Source: Spongiihabitans sp963422685 (GTDB lineage: Bacteria; Pseudomonadota; Gammaproteobacteria; Arenicellales; Poriferihabitantaceae). From it: a stretch of 64,000 nucleotides of DNA. The translations under genes and the position numbers were made by a program. The notes below the pieces were generated by a model. That model worked only from the letters and a program-made list of their open reading frames with translations. It searched no databases and was not told where the DNA came from. Shown here piece by piece: positions 49,905 to 58,626 of the stretch. The stretch spans positions 2,232,001 to 2,296,000 of the forward strand of contig OY730442.1 of assembly GCA_963422685.1 (NCBI GenBank). The letters run 5' to 3'. How positions within the stretch are numbered: the stretch's first letter is position 1; each line of letters begins with the position of its first letter.

Positions 49905-51101
49905 TTATTGTTGCCGAATTGAGGGTTTGGCCATAATTTCCTGGAAGACTCTTTTTAGCCGCTGTTTCGATTGATGATTTTCTATTGCCAATTCGATTAA
50001 TTTATCAATCAGTTCGGGGTAGGGGATGCCGCTGGCGGCCCAAAGCTGCGGATACATGCTGATCGGGGTAAATCCGGGCAGCGTATTGATTTCGTTCAGG
50101 ATCACCGCATTGGTGTCTCGCTCAACGAAGAAATCCACCCGCGCCAAACCCCTGCCATCAATGGCTTTGAATGCTGCGATGGACAATGCCTGTACCCGTG
50201 CGGTGGTGCGCTGATCAAGCGGGGCGGGGACGCGGGTGCGTGATTTGTCGTCGATATACTTGGTTTCATAGTTATAGAATTCTGCGCCGGGAATTATCTC
50301 GCCCACCAGGGATGCCCGGGGAGCATGGTTGCCCAGGATGGCGCATTCAACCTCATAACAATTTTCCATGGCCTGCTCGACGATTATTTTGTTGTCAAAC
50401 TCGAATGCGTGTTCAATCGCCCTGACCAGCGCCGGCGTATCCCGGGCTTTGCTTACCCCCACACTGGAACCCAGATTCGCAGGTTTAACAAATACGGCAT
50501 AACCGAGCCGGGATGCAATTTGATCTGTGACACGGTGCTGGCCATTCTGCCATTGGAACAGGGTGATCACCATATAAGGTGCCTGGGGGATACTGGCAGA
50601 TTCAAATATTTTTTTCGCCAGGGCTTTATCCATGGCTAAAGCGGATGCGGTCACGCCACAGCCAACATAGGGCAATCCGGCCATTTCCAAAACGCCTTGC
50701 AGCGTTCCGTCTTCGCCAAATGTGCCATGCAGCACCGGGAACACCACATCCACGGCGGGAACCTCGGCCACAGGCATGACCCGCCGGGCTGATGTGGAAA
50801 TTGCCGAATCAGCAAGCCGGATCAGGTTGCCCCGATTATGCAGGCTGATCGACACGGTCGCCGGCGAACCGGCGTCTGCCTGAATTTTTTCAACACAGCC
50901 AGTGGCAGCAAGCGTTTCAATATCGCTGCCAAGATGCCAGTGCCCGGATTTATCGATGCCGATAAGATGAACCTGATATTGGTCCCGGCGGAGCGCCTGG
51001 AGAATGGATTTGGCTGAGGTGACGGACACTTCATGCTCGCAGGAGCGGCCGCCGAACAGAATGCCTAAATTAATCCGGGCCTTGTTTGCGGTATCGTTCA
51101 T
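49905..51101 (-). CDS. ddl: D-alanine--D-alanine ligase
   Basis: An ATP-grasp ligase (398 residues) that makes the D-Ala-D-Ala dipeptide of peptidoglycan. It shows ILFGGRSCEHEVSVTSA at the N-terminus, HGTFGEDGTLQGVLEMAGLPYVG near 130-152, VKPANLGSSVGVSK for ATP binding, and NEINTLPGFTPISMYP near 345. Its length matches the longer DdlA form, not DdlB of the mur cluster. It starts 19 bases after nuoN ends on the same strand, so read-through from the nuo operon is possible although functionally unrelated. Confidence 0.93.
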   Translation of the reverse strand: MNDTANKARINLGILFGGRSCEHEVSVTSAKSILQALRRDQYQVHLIGIDKSGHWHLGSDIETLAATGCVEKIQADAGSPATVSISLHNRGNLIRLADSAISTSARRVMPVAEVPAVDVVFPVLHGTFGEDGTLQGVLEMAGLPYVGCGVTASALAMDKALAKKIFESASIPQAPYMVITLFQWQNGQHRVTDQIASRLGYAVFVKPANLGSSVGVSKARDTPALVRAIEHAFEFDNKIIVEQAMENCYEVECAILGNHAPRASLVGEIIPGAEFYNYETKYIDDKSRTRVPAPLDQRTTARVQALSIAAFKAIDGRGLARVDFFVERDTNAVILNEINTLPGFTPISMYPQLWAASGIPYPELIDKLIELAIENHQSKQRLKRVFQEIMAKPSIRQQ

Positions 51102-51120
51102 CAGGCAGGGATTAGTGCGC

Positions 51121-52569
51121 TTAATATACGAATCTTTCGATGACCTGACTGCAAAATGTGATCAGCGTTCCTATCCAGGGAAGAATAGCGACAATAATCA
51201 GGATGTTAAAGGTCAATACGATTTTACTGTCGCCCCCGTTCGCATCCCGAGAAATGATGGGTGCGTCAAAATACACCAGTTTGATAATGCGTAAATAGTA
51301 GTAAGCGCCAATCACAGCCAGCACCACCGCAGCCACGGCGACCCATTCCAGTCCGGCGTCGAGCAGCACCTGAATCACCCACATTTTTGCGAAGAAGCCC
51401 GCCGTGGGCGGGACGCCAGCCATGGAAAACATCAAAATCAGTACCAGCAGGGCGATCCGGGGGCTGCGTTTGCCCAGCCCTTTTAGATCGCTTAGCTGGT
51501 CCGATTCATAATCTTTACTGGATAGATACAGAATCAATCCAAATGCGGCGCAGCTCATGGTCGCGTAAATCAGAATATAAAATAAAGCGGCGCTGTAGCC
51601 TGCTGCCGTGCCGCCGACGATGCCAAACAGGAAAAAACCCATATGGGAAATTGTGGAATACGCCAGCATTCGCTTCAAATTATTCTGGGCGATGGCGATG
51701 ATATTGCCCACGCCAACCGATAACAGCGCAAGAATTATCAGCATTTGCTGCCACAGGCCGTGCAGGTCTTCCAGCCCACCCACCAATAATCGCATGACCA
51801 GCGCAAATGCGGCGATTTTTGGCGCGGCGCTGATAAATCCGGTAGTGGACGTGGCCGCGCCGTGATACACATCGGGAATCCACATATGAAAGGGCACTGC
51901 ACCAATCTTGAATGCCAGGGCGACCACGATAAAAACAACCGCCAGCGCCAGCGCCGAATTATCCTGATCCATGCCGGCAACAGCGGAGCTGATCACGGCG
52001 AGTTCAAAGGAGCCGGTCAATCCATACAGCAGGGACATGCCGTACAGCAACACACTGGAAGCCAGGGCGCCGAGGACAAAGTATTTCATGGCGGCTTCCA
52101 CCGCCAGCTTGTCATCCCGAAAAAAAGCAATCATCGAATACAAACACAACGACATCAATTCCAGTCCCAGATACAGGGTCAGCAGGTGATTGGCGGAGGC
52201 CATCACCATCATTCCGCAAACGGCGAAGAGCCCGAGCACATAATATTCGTTGTTAAAGATATTGCGCTGCTGATTGTATTGTCGGCTGTAGACAAAGATC
52301 GCTGCGGACAATAAACAAATGGCTGTTTTCAGCAGGTCGCCCAGCGGGTCATCGACAAACAGGCGGTTAAAGGCAAATGCGGGGCGGGTGGAAAAATCGG
52401 CCATGATCAATACACAGGCGGCGATCAGGGTGAAAACACTGAGCCAGAAGCAGACGATGTGCCGGTTTTTCTGCTTGATAAACAAACCCAGGAGCAAGAT
52501 CGCTGAGGCCATGCAGGCGATAAAAATTTCCGGCAGGGCTAATGCGGCGTGTAGTGATTGCAGATTCAT
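51121..52569 (-). CDS. nuoN: NADH-quinone oxidoreductase subunit N
   Basis: A 482-residue antiporter-like membrane subunit of complex I with about 14 helices, part of the proton-pumping arm. The conserved Glu in YLGLELMSLCLYSMIA, the Lys in LAFKIGAVPFHMWIPDVYHGA, and the broken-helix region NLKRMLAYSTISHMGF are present. The ATG at 52569 gives the family start MNLQSLHAALALPEIF five bases after the nuoM stop; the frame extends nine codons further up into nuoM. It is the last nuo gene. Confidence 0.94.
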   Translation of the reverse strand: MNLQSLHAALALPEIFIACMASAILLLGLFIKQKNRHIVCFWLSVFTLIAACVLIMADFSTRPAFAFNRLFVDDPLGDLLKTAICLLSAAIFVYSRQYNQQRNIFNNEYYVLGLFAVCGMMVMASANHLLTLYLGLELMSLCLYSMIAFFRDDKLAVEAAMKYFVLGALASSVLLYGMSLLYGLTGSFELAVISSAVAGMDQDNSALALAVVFIVVALAFKIGAVPFHMWIPDVYHGAATSTTGFISAAPKIAAFALVMRLLVGGLEDLHGLWQQMLIILALLSVGVGNIIAIAQNNLKRMLAYSTISHMGFFLFGIVGGTAAGYSAALFYILIYATMSCAAFGLILYLSSKDYESDQLSDLKGLGKRSPRIALLVLILMFSMAGVPPTAGFFAKMWVIQVLLDAGLEWVAVAAVVLAVIGAYYYLRIIKLVYFDAPIISRDANGGDSKIVLTFNILIIVAILPWIGTLITFCSQVIERFVY

Positions 52570-52574
52570 GGGAT

Positions 52575-54068
52575 TTAGCGGCAGACCACAGGACATTTTG
52601 AAATGTCCGTATGCTGTAACAGGTTATCGATAGAAACGTGCATGACATCAAGTACGGGATTGGGCCAGATTCCAACCACCAGCACCAGCGCTGCGAGCAT
52701 CCCGAGCATAAGGATTTCACGCCGGTTGATGTCGTCCAGCGCGGCCACCTCGCTGTTGGCAGCTTTGCCGTAAACCACCCGCTTCACCATCCACAAGGTA
52801 TAGGCTGCGCCGAAAATCAGGGTCAGTGCGGCAAGTATGGCAAACCAGGGGTTGGCCTGAAATGAGCCGAGAATGACCAGAAATTCGCCGACAAAACCGG
52901 AAGTCCCCGGCAGACCGACATTGGCCATCGCGAACAGTACGAACAATGCGGCGAATACCGGCATGGGGCCGGCGATTCCGCCGTAGGTATCGATCATCCT
53001 GGAGTGCAGTCGATCATACAGTACGCCAACGCACAGGAATAATGCGCCGGAAATGAATCCGTGGGAGATCATTTGCATCATCGCGCCCTCGGCGCCCTGA
53101 TCATTAAAAATAAACAACCCCAGGGTCACAAAACCCATGTGCGAAATCGAAGAATACGCGATCAGTTTTTTCATGTCCTGCTGCACCAGCGCCACCAGCG
53201 CGATATACACCACCGCGATCAATGACAGGGTAATCATCAGCCAGGCCAGTTCATGGCTGGCGTCCGGCGTAATCGGCAGGCTGAAGCGGATAAAACCATA
53301 CCCGCCCATTTTCAGCATAATCGCCGCCAGGATCACCGAGCCGCCGGTCGGCGCTTCTACATGGGCATCCGGCAGCCAGGTATGCACCGGAAACATCGGC
53401 ACTTTCACCGCGAAAGCGGCAAACAGAGCCAGGAATATTAATATTTGTACTTCGAGCGCCAACGGCAGGGCATGGTAATCGAGAATGCTGAAACTGCCGC
53501 CGCTGGCACGGTACAAATACAGCAATGCAACCAGCATCAGTAATGATCCCAGCAGGGTATAGAGGAAGAACTTGATGGTGGCGTATATCCGGTTGGGGCC
53601 GCCCCATATACCGATGATCAGGAACATCGGGATCAGCATGGCCTCCCAGAGCACATAAAACAGCATCGCATCCAGCGCGGAAAATACGCCGATCATGATG
53701 CCTTCCATGATCAGAAATGCGGCCATGTATTGCGCCACCCGCTCGGTAATGACCCGCCAGCCGGCGATAATCACAATCACGGTCAATAACGTGGTCAGCA
53801 GGATTAACGGCATGGAGATGCCGTCAACGCCAATGGAATAGTTAATGTTGAATGCGCTGATCCAGCTATGCTGTTCGGTGAACTGCATGTGCGCGGTGCC
53901 GGCATCGAATCGGGTATACAGCGGGATGCTGAGCAAAAAGATGATGGCAGAAAAGCCAAGCGCGAGCTTGCGCGCTATGGCGGCGCGCTGATCATCGCCG
54001 GTGGCCAATACCAGTATGCCGGCAACCATGGGCAGCCAGATGAGTACACTGAGCAGTTTATTTTCCAT
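52575..54068 (-). CDS. nuoM: NADH-quinone oxidoreductase subunit M
   Basis: A 497-residue antiporter-like subunit. Features are FYVLWEAMLIPMFLIIGIWGG (the conserved Glu), FAVKVPMFPVHTWLPDAHVEAPTGGSV (the conserved Lys and the helix after it) and KLIAYSSISHMGFVTLG. It lies 12 bases after nuoL. A C-terminal stretch past the last helix (SIDNLLQHTDISKCPVVCR) carries two cysteines, which is unusual for this subunit. Confidence 0.94.
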   Translation of the reverse strand: MENKLLSVLIWLPMVAGILVLATGDDQRAAIARKLALGFSAIIFLLSIPLYTRFDAGTAHMQFTEQHSWISAFNINYSIGVDGISMPLILLTTLLTVIVIIAGWRVITERVAQYMAAFLIMEGIMIGVFSALDAMLFYVLWEAMLIPMFLIIGIWGGPNRIYATIKFFLYTLLGSLLMLVALLYLYRASGGSFSILDYHALPLALEVQILIFLALFAAFAVKVPMFPVHTWLPDAHVEAPTGGSVILAAIMLKMGGYGFIRFSLPITPDASHELAWLMITLSLIAVVYIALVALVQQDMKKLIAYSSISHMGFVTLGLFIFNDQGAEGAMMQMISHGFISGALFLCVGVLYDRLHSRMIDTYGGIAGPMPVFAALFVLFAMANVGLPGTSGFVGEFLVILGSFQANPWFAILAALTLIFGAAYTLWMVKRVVYGKAANSEVAALDDINRREILMLGMLAALVLVVGIWPNPVLDVMHVSIDNLLQHTDISKCPVVCR

Positions 54069-54080
54069 CTTCCCGCCTGG

Positions 54081-56042
54081 TTACAGCCATACGAAAACAG
54101 AAATCAATCCGAACAACCCGATGATCATGGCAAAGGCATAATGGTAGGTATAACCCGTCTGGATATGACGCAGGCTGTTTGCCAGACGTTTTATGGTGTT
54201 CGCAGTGCCGTTTACCACGACACCGTCAATCAATCCGGCATCAACCTGCCGGCTCATTAATCTGCCCAGTGCAACGCTGCCTCTGGCAAACACCGTTTGG
54301 TAGAAATCGTCAAAACCGTATTTGTTGTCGAGTATGCGGTAAACCGGCCCTGCGGCCCGGGCGATTTTTGCCGGCAATGCAGTATTTTTACAGTAGCAGT
54401 ACCAGGCGCCGACAACCCCGCATACGGCCAGCCAGAATGGCCAGGTCAACAGCCCATGCCGGATCACGGCCAGCACCAGACCAAATCCGGTTTCACCGTG
54501 GTAGCCTCGGGCAATTTCACGGGCGACATCATGCTGGCCGGCGATAAAAACCGCATCACCAAAGTAATTACCGATCACCACCGGTTCAAAGAATATGAAT
54601 CCCGCAAGCAGCGACGGGAGCGCCAATGCAATCAGCGGCAGAGTGACTACTTTCGGTGATTCGTGCAGATGTTTTCTGGTGTGTTGGTCAGACCGATTAT
54701 CGCCATGAAAAGTCATGAACAATAACCGGAAAGAATAAAACGCGGTGACAAAAACACCGAGCAGCACGGCGATGTAGGCGTATTGTGCTCCCCAGCCATG
54801 GCTGTGGTGAACGGCTTCGATAATGGCGTCTTTGGAGAAGAATCCGGCGAACGGCGGAATTCCGGCTAATGCCAGCGAACCCACTACACAAGTGAGATAG
54901 GTAATGGGCATGATGGTTCTCAGACCACCCATTTTCCGCATATCCTGTTCATGGTGCATGGCAATGATCACCGAACCCGCGCCCAGAAACAGCAGCGCCT
55001 TGAAGAAGGCATGGGTACCCAGGTGGAATATGGCAATCTGGTAGGCCGATACCCCCAGGGCTGCGGTCATATACCCCAGTTGGGACAAGGTGGAATAGGC
55101 CACCACCCGTTTAATATCGTTCTGCACCAGACCGATCAATGCCATAAACAGGGCGGTGGTGGCGCCTGTGACCAGCACCACGGATAACGCCGTGTCAGAA
55201 AGCTCGAACAGAGGCGACATCCTGGCCACCATGAAAATACCGGCCGTGACCATGGTGGCCGCATGGATTAAAGCCGAAATGGGAGTCGGGCCTTCCATCG
55301 AATCCGGCAGCCAGACGTGCAGCGGCACTTGCGCGGATTTACCCATGGCGCCGACAAACAGCAGCAGACAGATAACCGTGATCCAGTGCCACTGGCCAAA
55401 AGGAGAAATAACGGTGGCGTCTTTGGCGGATTCGGCGCCGGTAAATACTGCGGCATAATCCACAGATCCAAAAACATGAAGAACCGCTGCAATGCCCAGC
55501 AAGAAGCCGAAATCACCCACCCGATTAACCAGAAAGGCCTTCATGTTGGCGAATATGGCGGTGTCCTTTTCAAACCAGAATCCGATTAACAGATATGAAA
55601 CCAGGCCCACCGCTTCCCAGCCAAAGAATAATTGCAGGAAGTTGTTGGACATCACCAGCATCAGCATGGAGAAGGTGAACAATGAGATGTAACAAAAAAA
55701 CCGTTGATAGCCAGGGTCCTGAGCCATGTAACCGATGGTATAGATGTGTACCATCAACGATACGAAAGTCACGATGACCATCATGGTCGCGCTGAGTTGG
55801 TCGATCAAAAATCCGATTTGAAACGCGATGCCGCCGCTGGCCGCCCAGGTATACAGCGCGGTATTGGCGATGTTGCCGTTTTGCACGTCGGAATACACGA
55901 CCAGCGACAAGGCGAAAGCCAGGCCGACCCCGGCGATGGCGATGGAATGCGCGCCGCGCCGCCCGATTACTTTCCCGAACAGCCCGCAGATGATTGCAGC
56001 ACCCAGACAAACCAGGGGAATGGCGAGGTAAATATGCTTCAT
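54081..56042 (-). CDS. nuoL: NADH-quinone oxidoreductase subunit L
   Basis: The largest antiporter-like subunit (653 residues), with the long amphipathic lateral helix at its C-terminal end. It shows FFGWEAVGLVSYLLIGFWFEK (conserved Glu), GKSAQVPLHVWLPDSMEGPTPISALIHAATMV (conserved Lys and adjacent loop), DIKRVVAYSTLSQLGYM and the later GIPPFAGFFSKDAI. Its start overlaps the nuoK stop by four bases. Confidence 0.95.
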   Translation of the reverse strand: MKHIYLAIPLVCLGAAIICGLFGKVIGRRGAHSIAIAGVGLAFALSLVVYSDVQNGNIANTALYTWAASGGIAFQIGFLIDQLSATMMVIVTFVSLMVHIYTIGYMAQDPGYQRFFCYISLFTFSMLMLVMSNNFLQLFFGWEAVGLVSYLLIGFWFEKDTAIFANMKAFLVNRVGDFGFLLGIAAVLHVFGSVDYAAVFTGAESAKDATVISPFGQWHWITVICLLLFVGAMGKSAQVPLHVWLPDSMEGPTPISALIHAATMVTAGIFMVARMSPLFELSDTALSVVLVTGATTALFMALIGLVQNDIKRVVAYSTLSQLGYMTAALGVSAYQIAIFHLGTHAFFKALLFLGAGSVIIAMHHEQDMRKMGGLRTIMPITYLTCVVGSLALAGIPPFAGFFSKDAIIEAVHHSHGWGAQYAYIAVLLGVFVTAFYSFRLLFMTFHGDNRSDQHTRKHLHESPKVVTLPLIALALPSLLAGFIFFEPVVIGNYFGDAVFIAGQHDVAREIARGYHGETGFGLVLAVIRHGLLTWPFWLAVCGVVGAWYCYCKNTALPAKIARAAGPVYRILDNKYGFDDFYQTVFARGSVALGRLMSRQVDAGLIDGVVVNGTANTIKRLANSLRHIQTGYTYHYAFAMIIGLFGLISVFVWL

Positions 56043-56344
56043 CCTTTCAGTGAGTCCAGTTCATCCACGTTGATCGTTTGGCGGCTGCGGAACAGTACAA
56101 TCAGAATGGCCAGTCCGATGGCCGCTTCCGCAGCGGCCACGGTCAAAATAAAAAAGACAAAAACCTGCCCGGCGATATCCTGCAAGTAATGGGAAAATGC
56201 CAGGAAATTCATATTGACGCCTAGCAGCAGCAGCTCGATGGACATCAGCAGGATCACCACGTTTTTGCGGTTAAGGAAGATGCCAACCACGCTGACCGCA
56301 AACAAAATCGCGCCGAGGATTAAATAGTGCGATAGCGGAATCAT
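56039..56344 (-). CDS. nuoK: NADH-quinone oxidoreductase subunit K
   Basis: The 101-residue three-helix subunit at the heart of the proton pathway. It starts IPLSHYLILGAILFAVSVVGIF and keeps the two membrane glutamates, in LMSIELLLLGVN and in VAAAEAAIGLAILI. Four-base overlaps with nuoJ and nuoL indicate translational coupling. Confidence 0.95.
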   Translation of the reverse strand: MIPLSHYLILGAILFAVSVVGIFLNRKNVVILLMSIELLLLGVNMNFLAFSHYLQDIAGQVFVFFILTVAAAEAAIGLAILIVLFRSRQTINVDELDSLKG

Positions 56345-57006
56345 GATTTTCCGCCTGGCCCTGGACGGGTATTGTTGTGGTGCGCGTTTGCATCGTCATC
56401 CACCGCTGGCCACCGTTCTGATTTCATTTTTACTATGCGCAAACGGTTCTGCCGTTTGACCTGCACCTGCGTGCCCGGATTATTGTATTTGGTGTGCGGG
56501 CGCCGGCGCATGGTCAGCGCAATGGCCGCAATGATGGCTACCAGCAGAATCAATGCCGCAATTTCGAATGCGTAGACGTAATGCGTATAAATTTGACCGC
56601 CTAAAACTCGGGTATTACTGTAATCCGCGCCGTGGGAGGCGGGATTGTGGTAATCGTTCAGGCCAAAAGCACCGTGTATTATCAGCGACAGCTCTATAAC
56701 CAATAGAACGGCTATCAAACTGCCGATGGGTAAATATCGGGTAAATCCAGCGCGTAATTTTGCCAGATCAATATCCAGCATCATCACGACAAACAAAAAC
56801 AATACCATGACCGCGCCCACATAAACCAAAACCAGCACGATGGCCAGGAATTCCGCTTGCAGGGTAATCCATACACAGGCAGCGCTGAAAAATGCCAGCA
56901 CCAGAAACAATGCGGATTTAACCGGATTGCGAATCGTCACCACCATGGTTGCTGCAAACACCAGCACCACGCTGAAAACATAAAATGAAATTTGCAGGAA
57001 TGTCAT
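56341..57006 (-). CDS. nuoJ: NADH-quinone oxidoreductase subunit J
   Basis: A 221-residue membrane subunit with five helices. The conserved segment LVYVGAVMVLFLFVVMMLDI contains the pi-bulge helix near residues 61-80, and FEIAALILLVAIIAAIALTMRR ends the membrane part. A soluble tail of about 50 residues rich in Asn, Arg and Lys follows, longer than in E. coli and poorly conserved. It lies 6 bases after nuoI. Confidence 0.93.
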   Translation of the reverse strand: MTFLQISFYVFSVVLVFAATMVVTIRNPVKSALFLVLAFFSAACVWITLQAEFLAIVLVLVYVGAVMVLFLFVVMMLDIDLAKLRAGFTRYLPIGSLIAVLLVIELSLIIHGAFGLNDYHNPASHGADYSNTRVLGGQIYTHYVYAFEIAALILLVAIIAAIALTMRRRPHTKYNNPGTQVQVKRQNRLRIVKMKSERWPAVDDDANAHHNNTRPGPGGKS

Positions 57007-57012
57007 GCCCAG

Positions 57013-57504
57013 TTACCGGTAAGGCGAGTCCTGTTTGCGGGCAGCGGCGATTTGCTGTTCGTATTTATCGCCAATTTCGAGCAGGCGCTGCTTATCGATC
57101 ATGCGTTCGTTGTTTGCCTCCATGTGGAACTCATGGATATCCGTCATCACGATGGAATCCACCGGGCAGGCTTCCTCGCAGAAACCGCAATAGATACATT
57201 TGAACAGGTCGATGTCATATCGGGTGGTGCGGCGGGTGCCGTCCTCGCGTTCTTCGGAATCGATGGTGATCGCCAGCGCTGGGCAAACGGCTTCGCATAA
57301 TTTGCAGGCGATGCAGCGTTCTTCACCGTTTGGATAGCGCCGCAGAGCATGCAGCCCTCTGAACCGGGGAGATTTCGGGGTTTTCTCCTCGGGATACATG
57401 ATGGTTGTTTTTTTGCGAAACAATTGCCGACCGGTCACGCCGAGGCCCTTTCGCAGTTCTTTAAGTGAGAAAGTCTTATAAAGCTGTCTAATGTCTGGTC
57501 CCAT
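57013..57504 (-). CDS. nuoI: NADH-quinone oxidoreductase subunit I
   Basis: A 163-residue peripheral subunit carrying two 4Fe-4S clusters (N6a, N6b) through CIACKLCEAVCPALAI and CIYCGFCEEACPVDSIV. The ATG at 57504 gives MGPDIRQLYKTFSLKEL, which fits the family. The open frame continues upstream without similarity. A 47-base gap separates it from nuoH. Confidence 0.94.
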   Translation of the reverse strand: MGPDIRQLYKTFSLKELRKGLGVTGRQLFRKKTTIMYPEEKTPKSPRFRGLHALRRYPNGEERCIACKLCEAVCPALAITIDSEEREDGTRRTTRYDIDLFKCIYCGFCEEACPVDSIVMTDIHEFHMEANNERMIDKQRLLEIGDKYEQQIAAARKQDSPYR

Positions 57505-57551
57505 AACTTTGCCTGATTTGATTGGTTCGCTTTGCGTGTTTACTGCATAAC

Positions 57552-58601
57552 CTATTTGAAAATGAATCCGAATGGCGTGTAAAACCTGCCCAGGCCAATC
57601 ACCACAATCCAGACCAGGGTAACCGGAATTAAAATTTTCCAGCCCAGCCGCATGATCTGGTCGTAGCGGTAGCGGGGAAACGTCGCTCTGAACCACAAAA
57701 ACAAAAAGGCAACCAGCGAAGTTTTCAGGAAAAACCAGACGATTGGCGGCAGCCAAGTGAACGGCGCTGCGGCCACGGGCGGCAGCCAGCCGCCTAAAAA
57801 CATTAAAACCGTCAGCGCCGCGATCAGGATCATGTTGGCGTATTCGGCCAGAAAGAATACAGCGAATGCCATGCCGGAATATTCAACGTGAAACCCGGCG
57901 ACGATTTCAGATTCGCCTTCGGCCACATCGAATGGTGCGCGGTTGGTTTCGGCCACGCCGGAAATAAAATACACCACGAATAACGGCAGCAGCGGCAGCC
58001 AGTACCACTGCCAGAACCCGCCGGATTGATGCAGTACGATTTCCCGCAGATTCAGACTGCCAGCCACCATCAACACCCCCACCAGGGCAAACCCCATGGC
58101 GATTTCATAGGCGACTATTTGCGCGGCCGAGCGCATGGCGCCGAGAAAAGCGTATTTGGAGTTGGATGCCCAGCCGGCGATAATGACGCCGTAAACGCCC
58201 ATGGAAGTCAGCGCCAGCACATACAGTAAACTCGCATCTATGTCGGCCAGAACCAGCGAATCGGTGAACGGCATCACCGCCCAGGCCGCCAGCGCGGGCG
58301 CCAGCGACAGAACCGGGGCAATTAAAAACAGAAATTTGTTGGATCGGGTCGGGATGATGATTTCTTTCATCAATAATTTCAACACATCGGCGATGGGCTG
58401 GAACCAGCCTTTCGGCCCCACCCGATTTGGGCCCACCCGGGTCTGCATATAGCCGATTACCTTGCGTTCGGCGAAGGTGAAGTACGCAACGCCGAGCATT
58501 AATGGCAGAACGATGAGCAGAATCTTCAGGACGATCCAGAATGTGGATTGTATGACTTCCGGCATCCATGCGGTCAGTGACAAATAAAGATCATACATCA
58601 T
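57552..58601 (-). CDS. nuoH: NADH-quinone oxidoreductase subunit H
   Basis: A 349-residue, eight-helix subunit forming part of the quinone chamber. Diagnostic are TFAERKVIGYMQTRVGPNRVGPKG near 43-66, the quinone-site loop ETNRAPFDVAEGESEIVAGFHVEYSGM near 210-236 and the C-terminal FLWFRATFPRYRYDQIM. The start could be either of two adjacent ATGs (58601 or 58598). Confidence 0.95.
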   Translation of the reverse strand: MMYDLYLSLTAWMPEVIQSTFWIVLKILLIVLPLMLGVAYFTFAERKVIGYMQTRVGPNRVGPKGWFQPIADVLKLLMKEIIIPTRSNKFLFLIAPVLSLAPALAAWAVMPFTDSLVLADIDASLLYVLALTSMGVYGVIIAGWASNSKYAFLGAMRSAAQIVAYEIAMGFALVGVLMVAGSLNLREIVLHQSGGFWQWYWLPLLPLFVVYFISGVAETNRAPFDVAEGESEIVAGFHVEYSGMAFAVFFLAEYANMILIAALTVLMFLGGWLPPVAAAPFTWLPPIVWFFLKTSLVAFLFLWFRATFPRYRYDQIMRLGWKILIPVTLVWIVVIGLGRFYTPFGFIFK

Positions 58602-58626
58602 GTTTTATTTATCAGGGTTTTATCCA

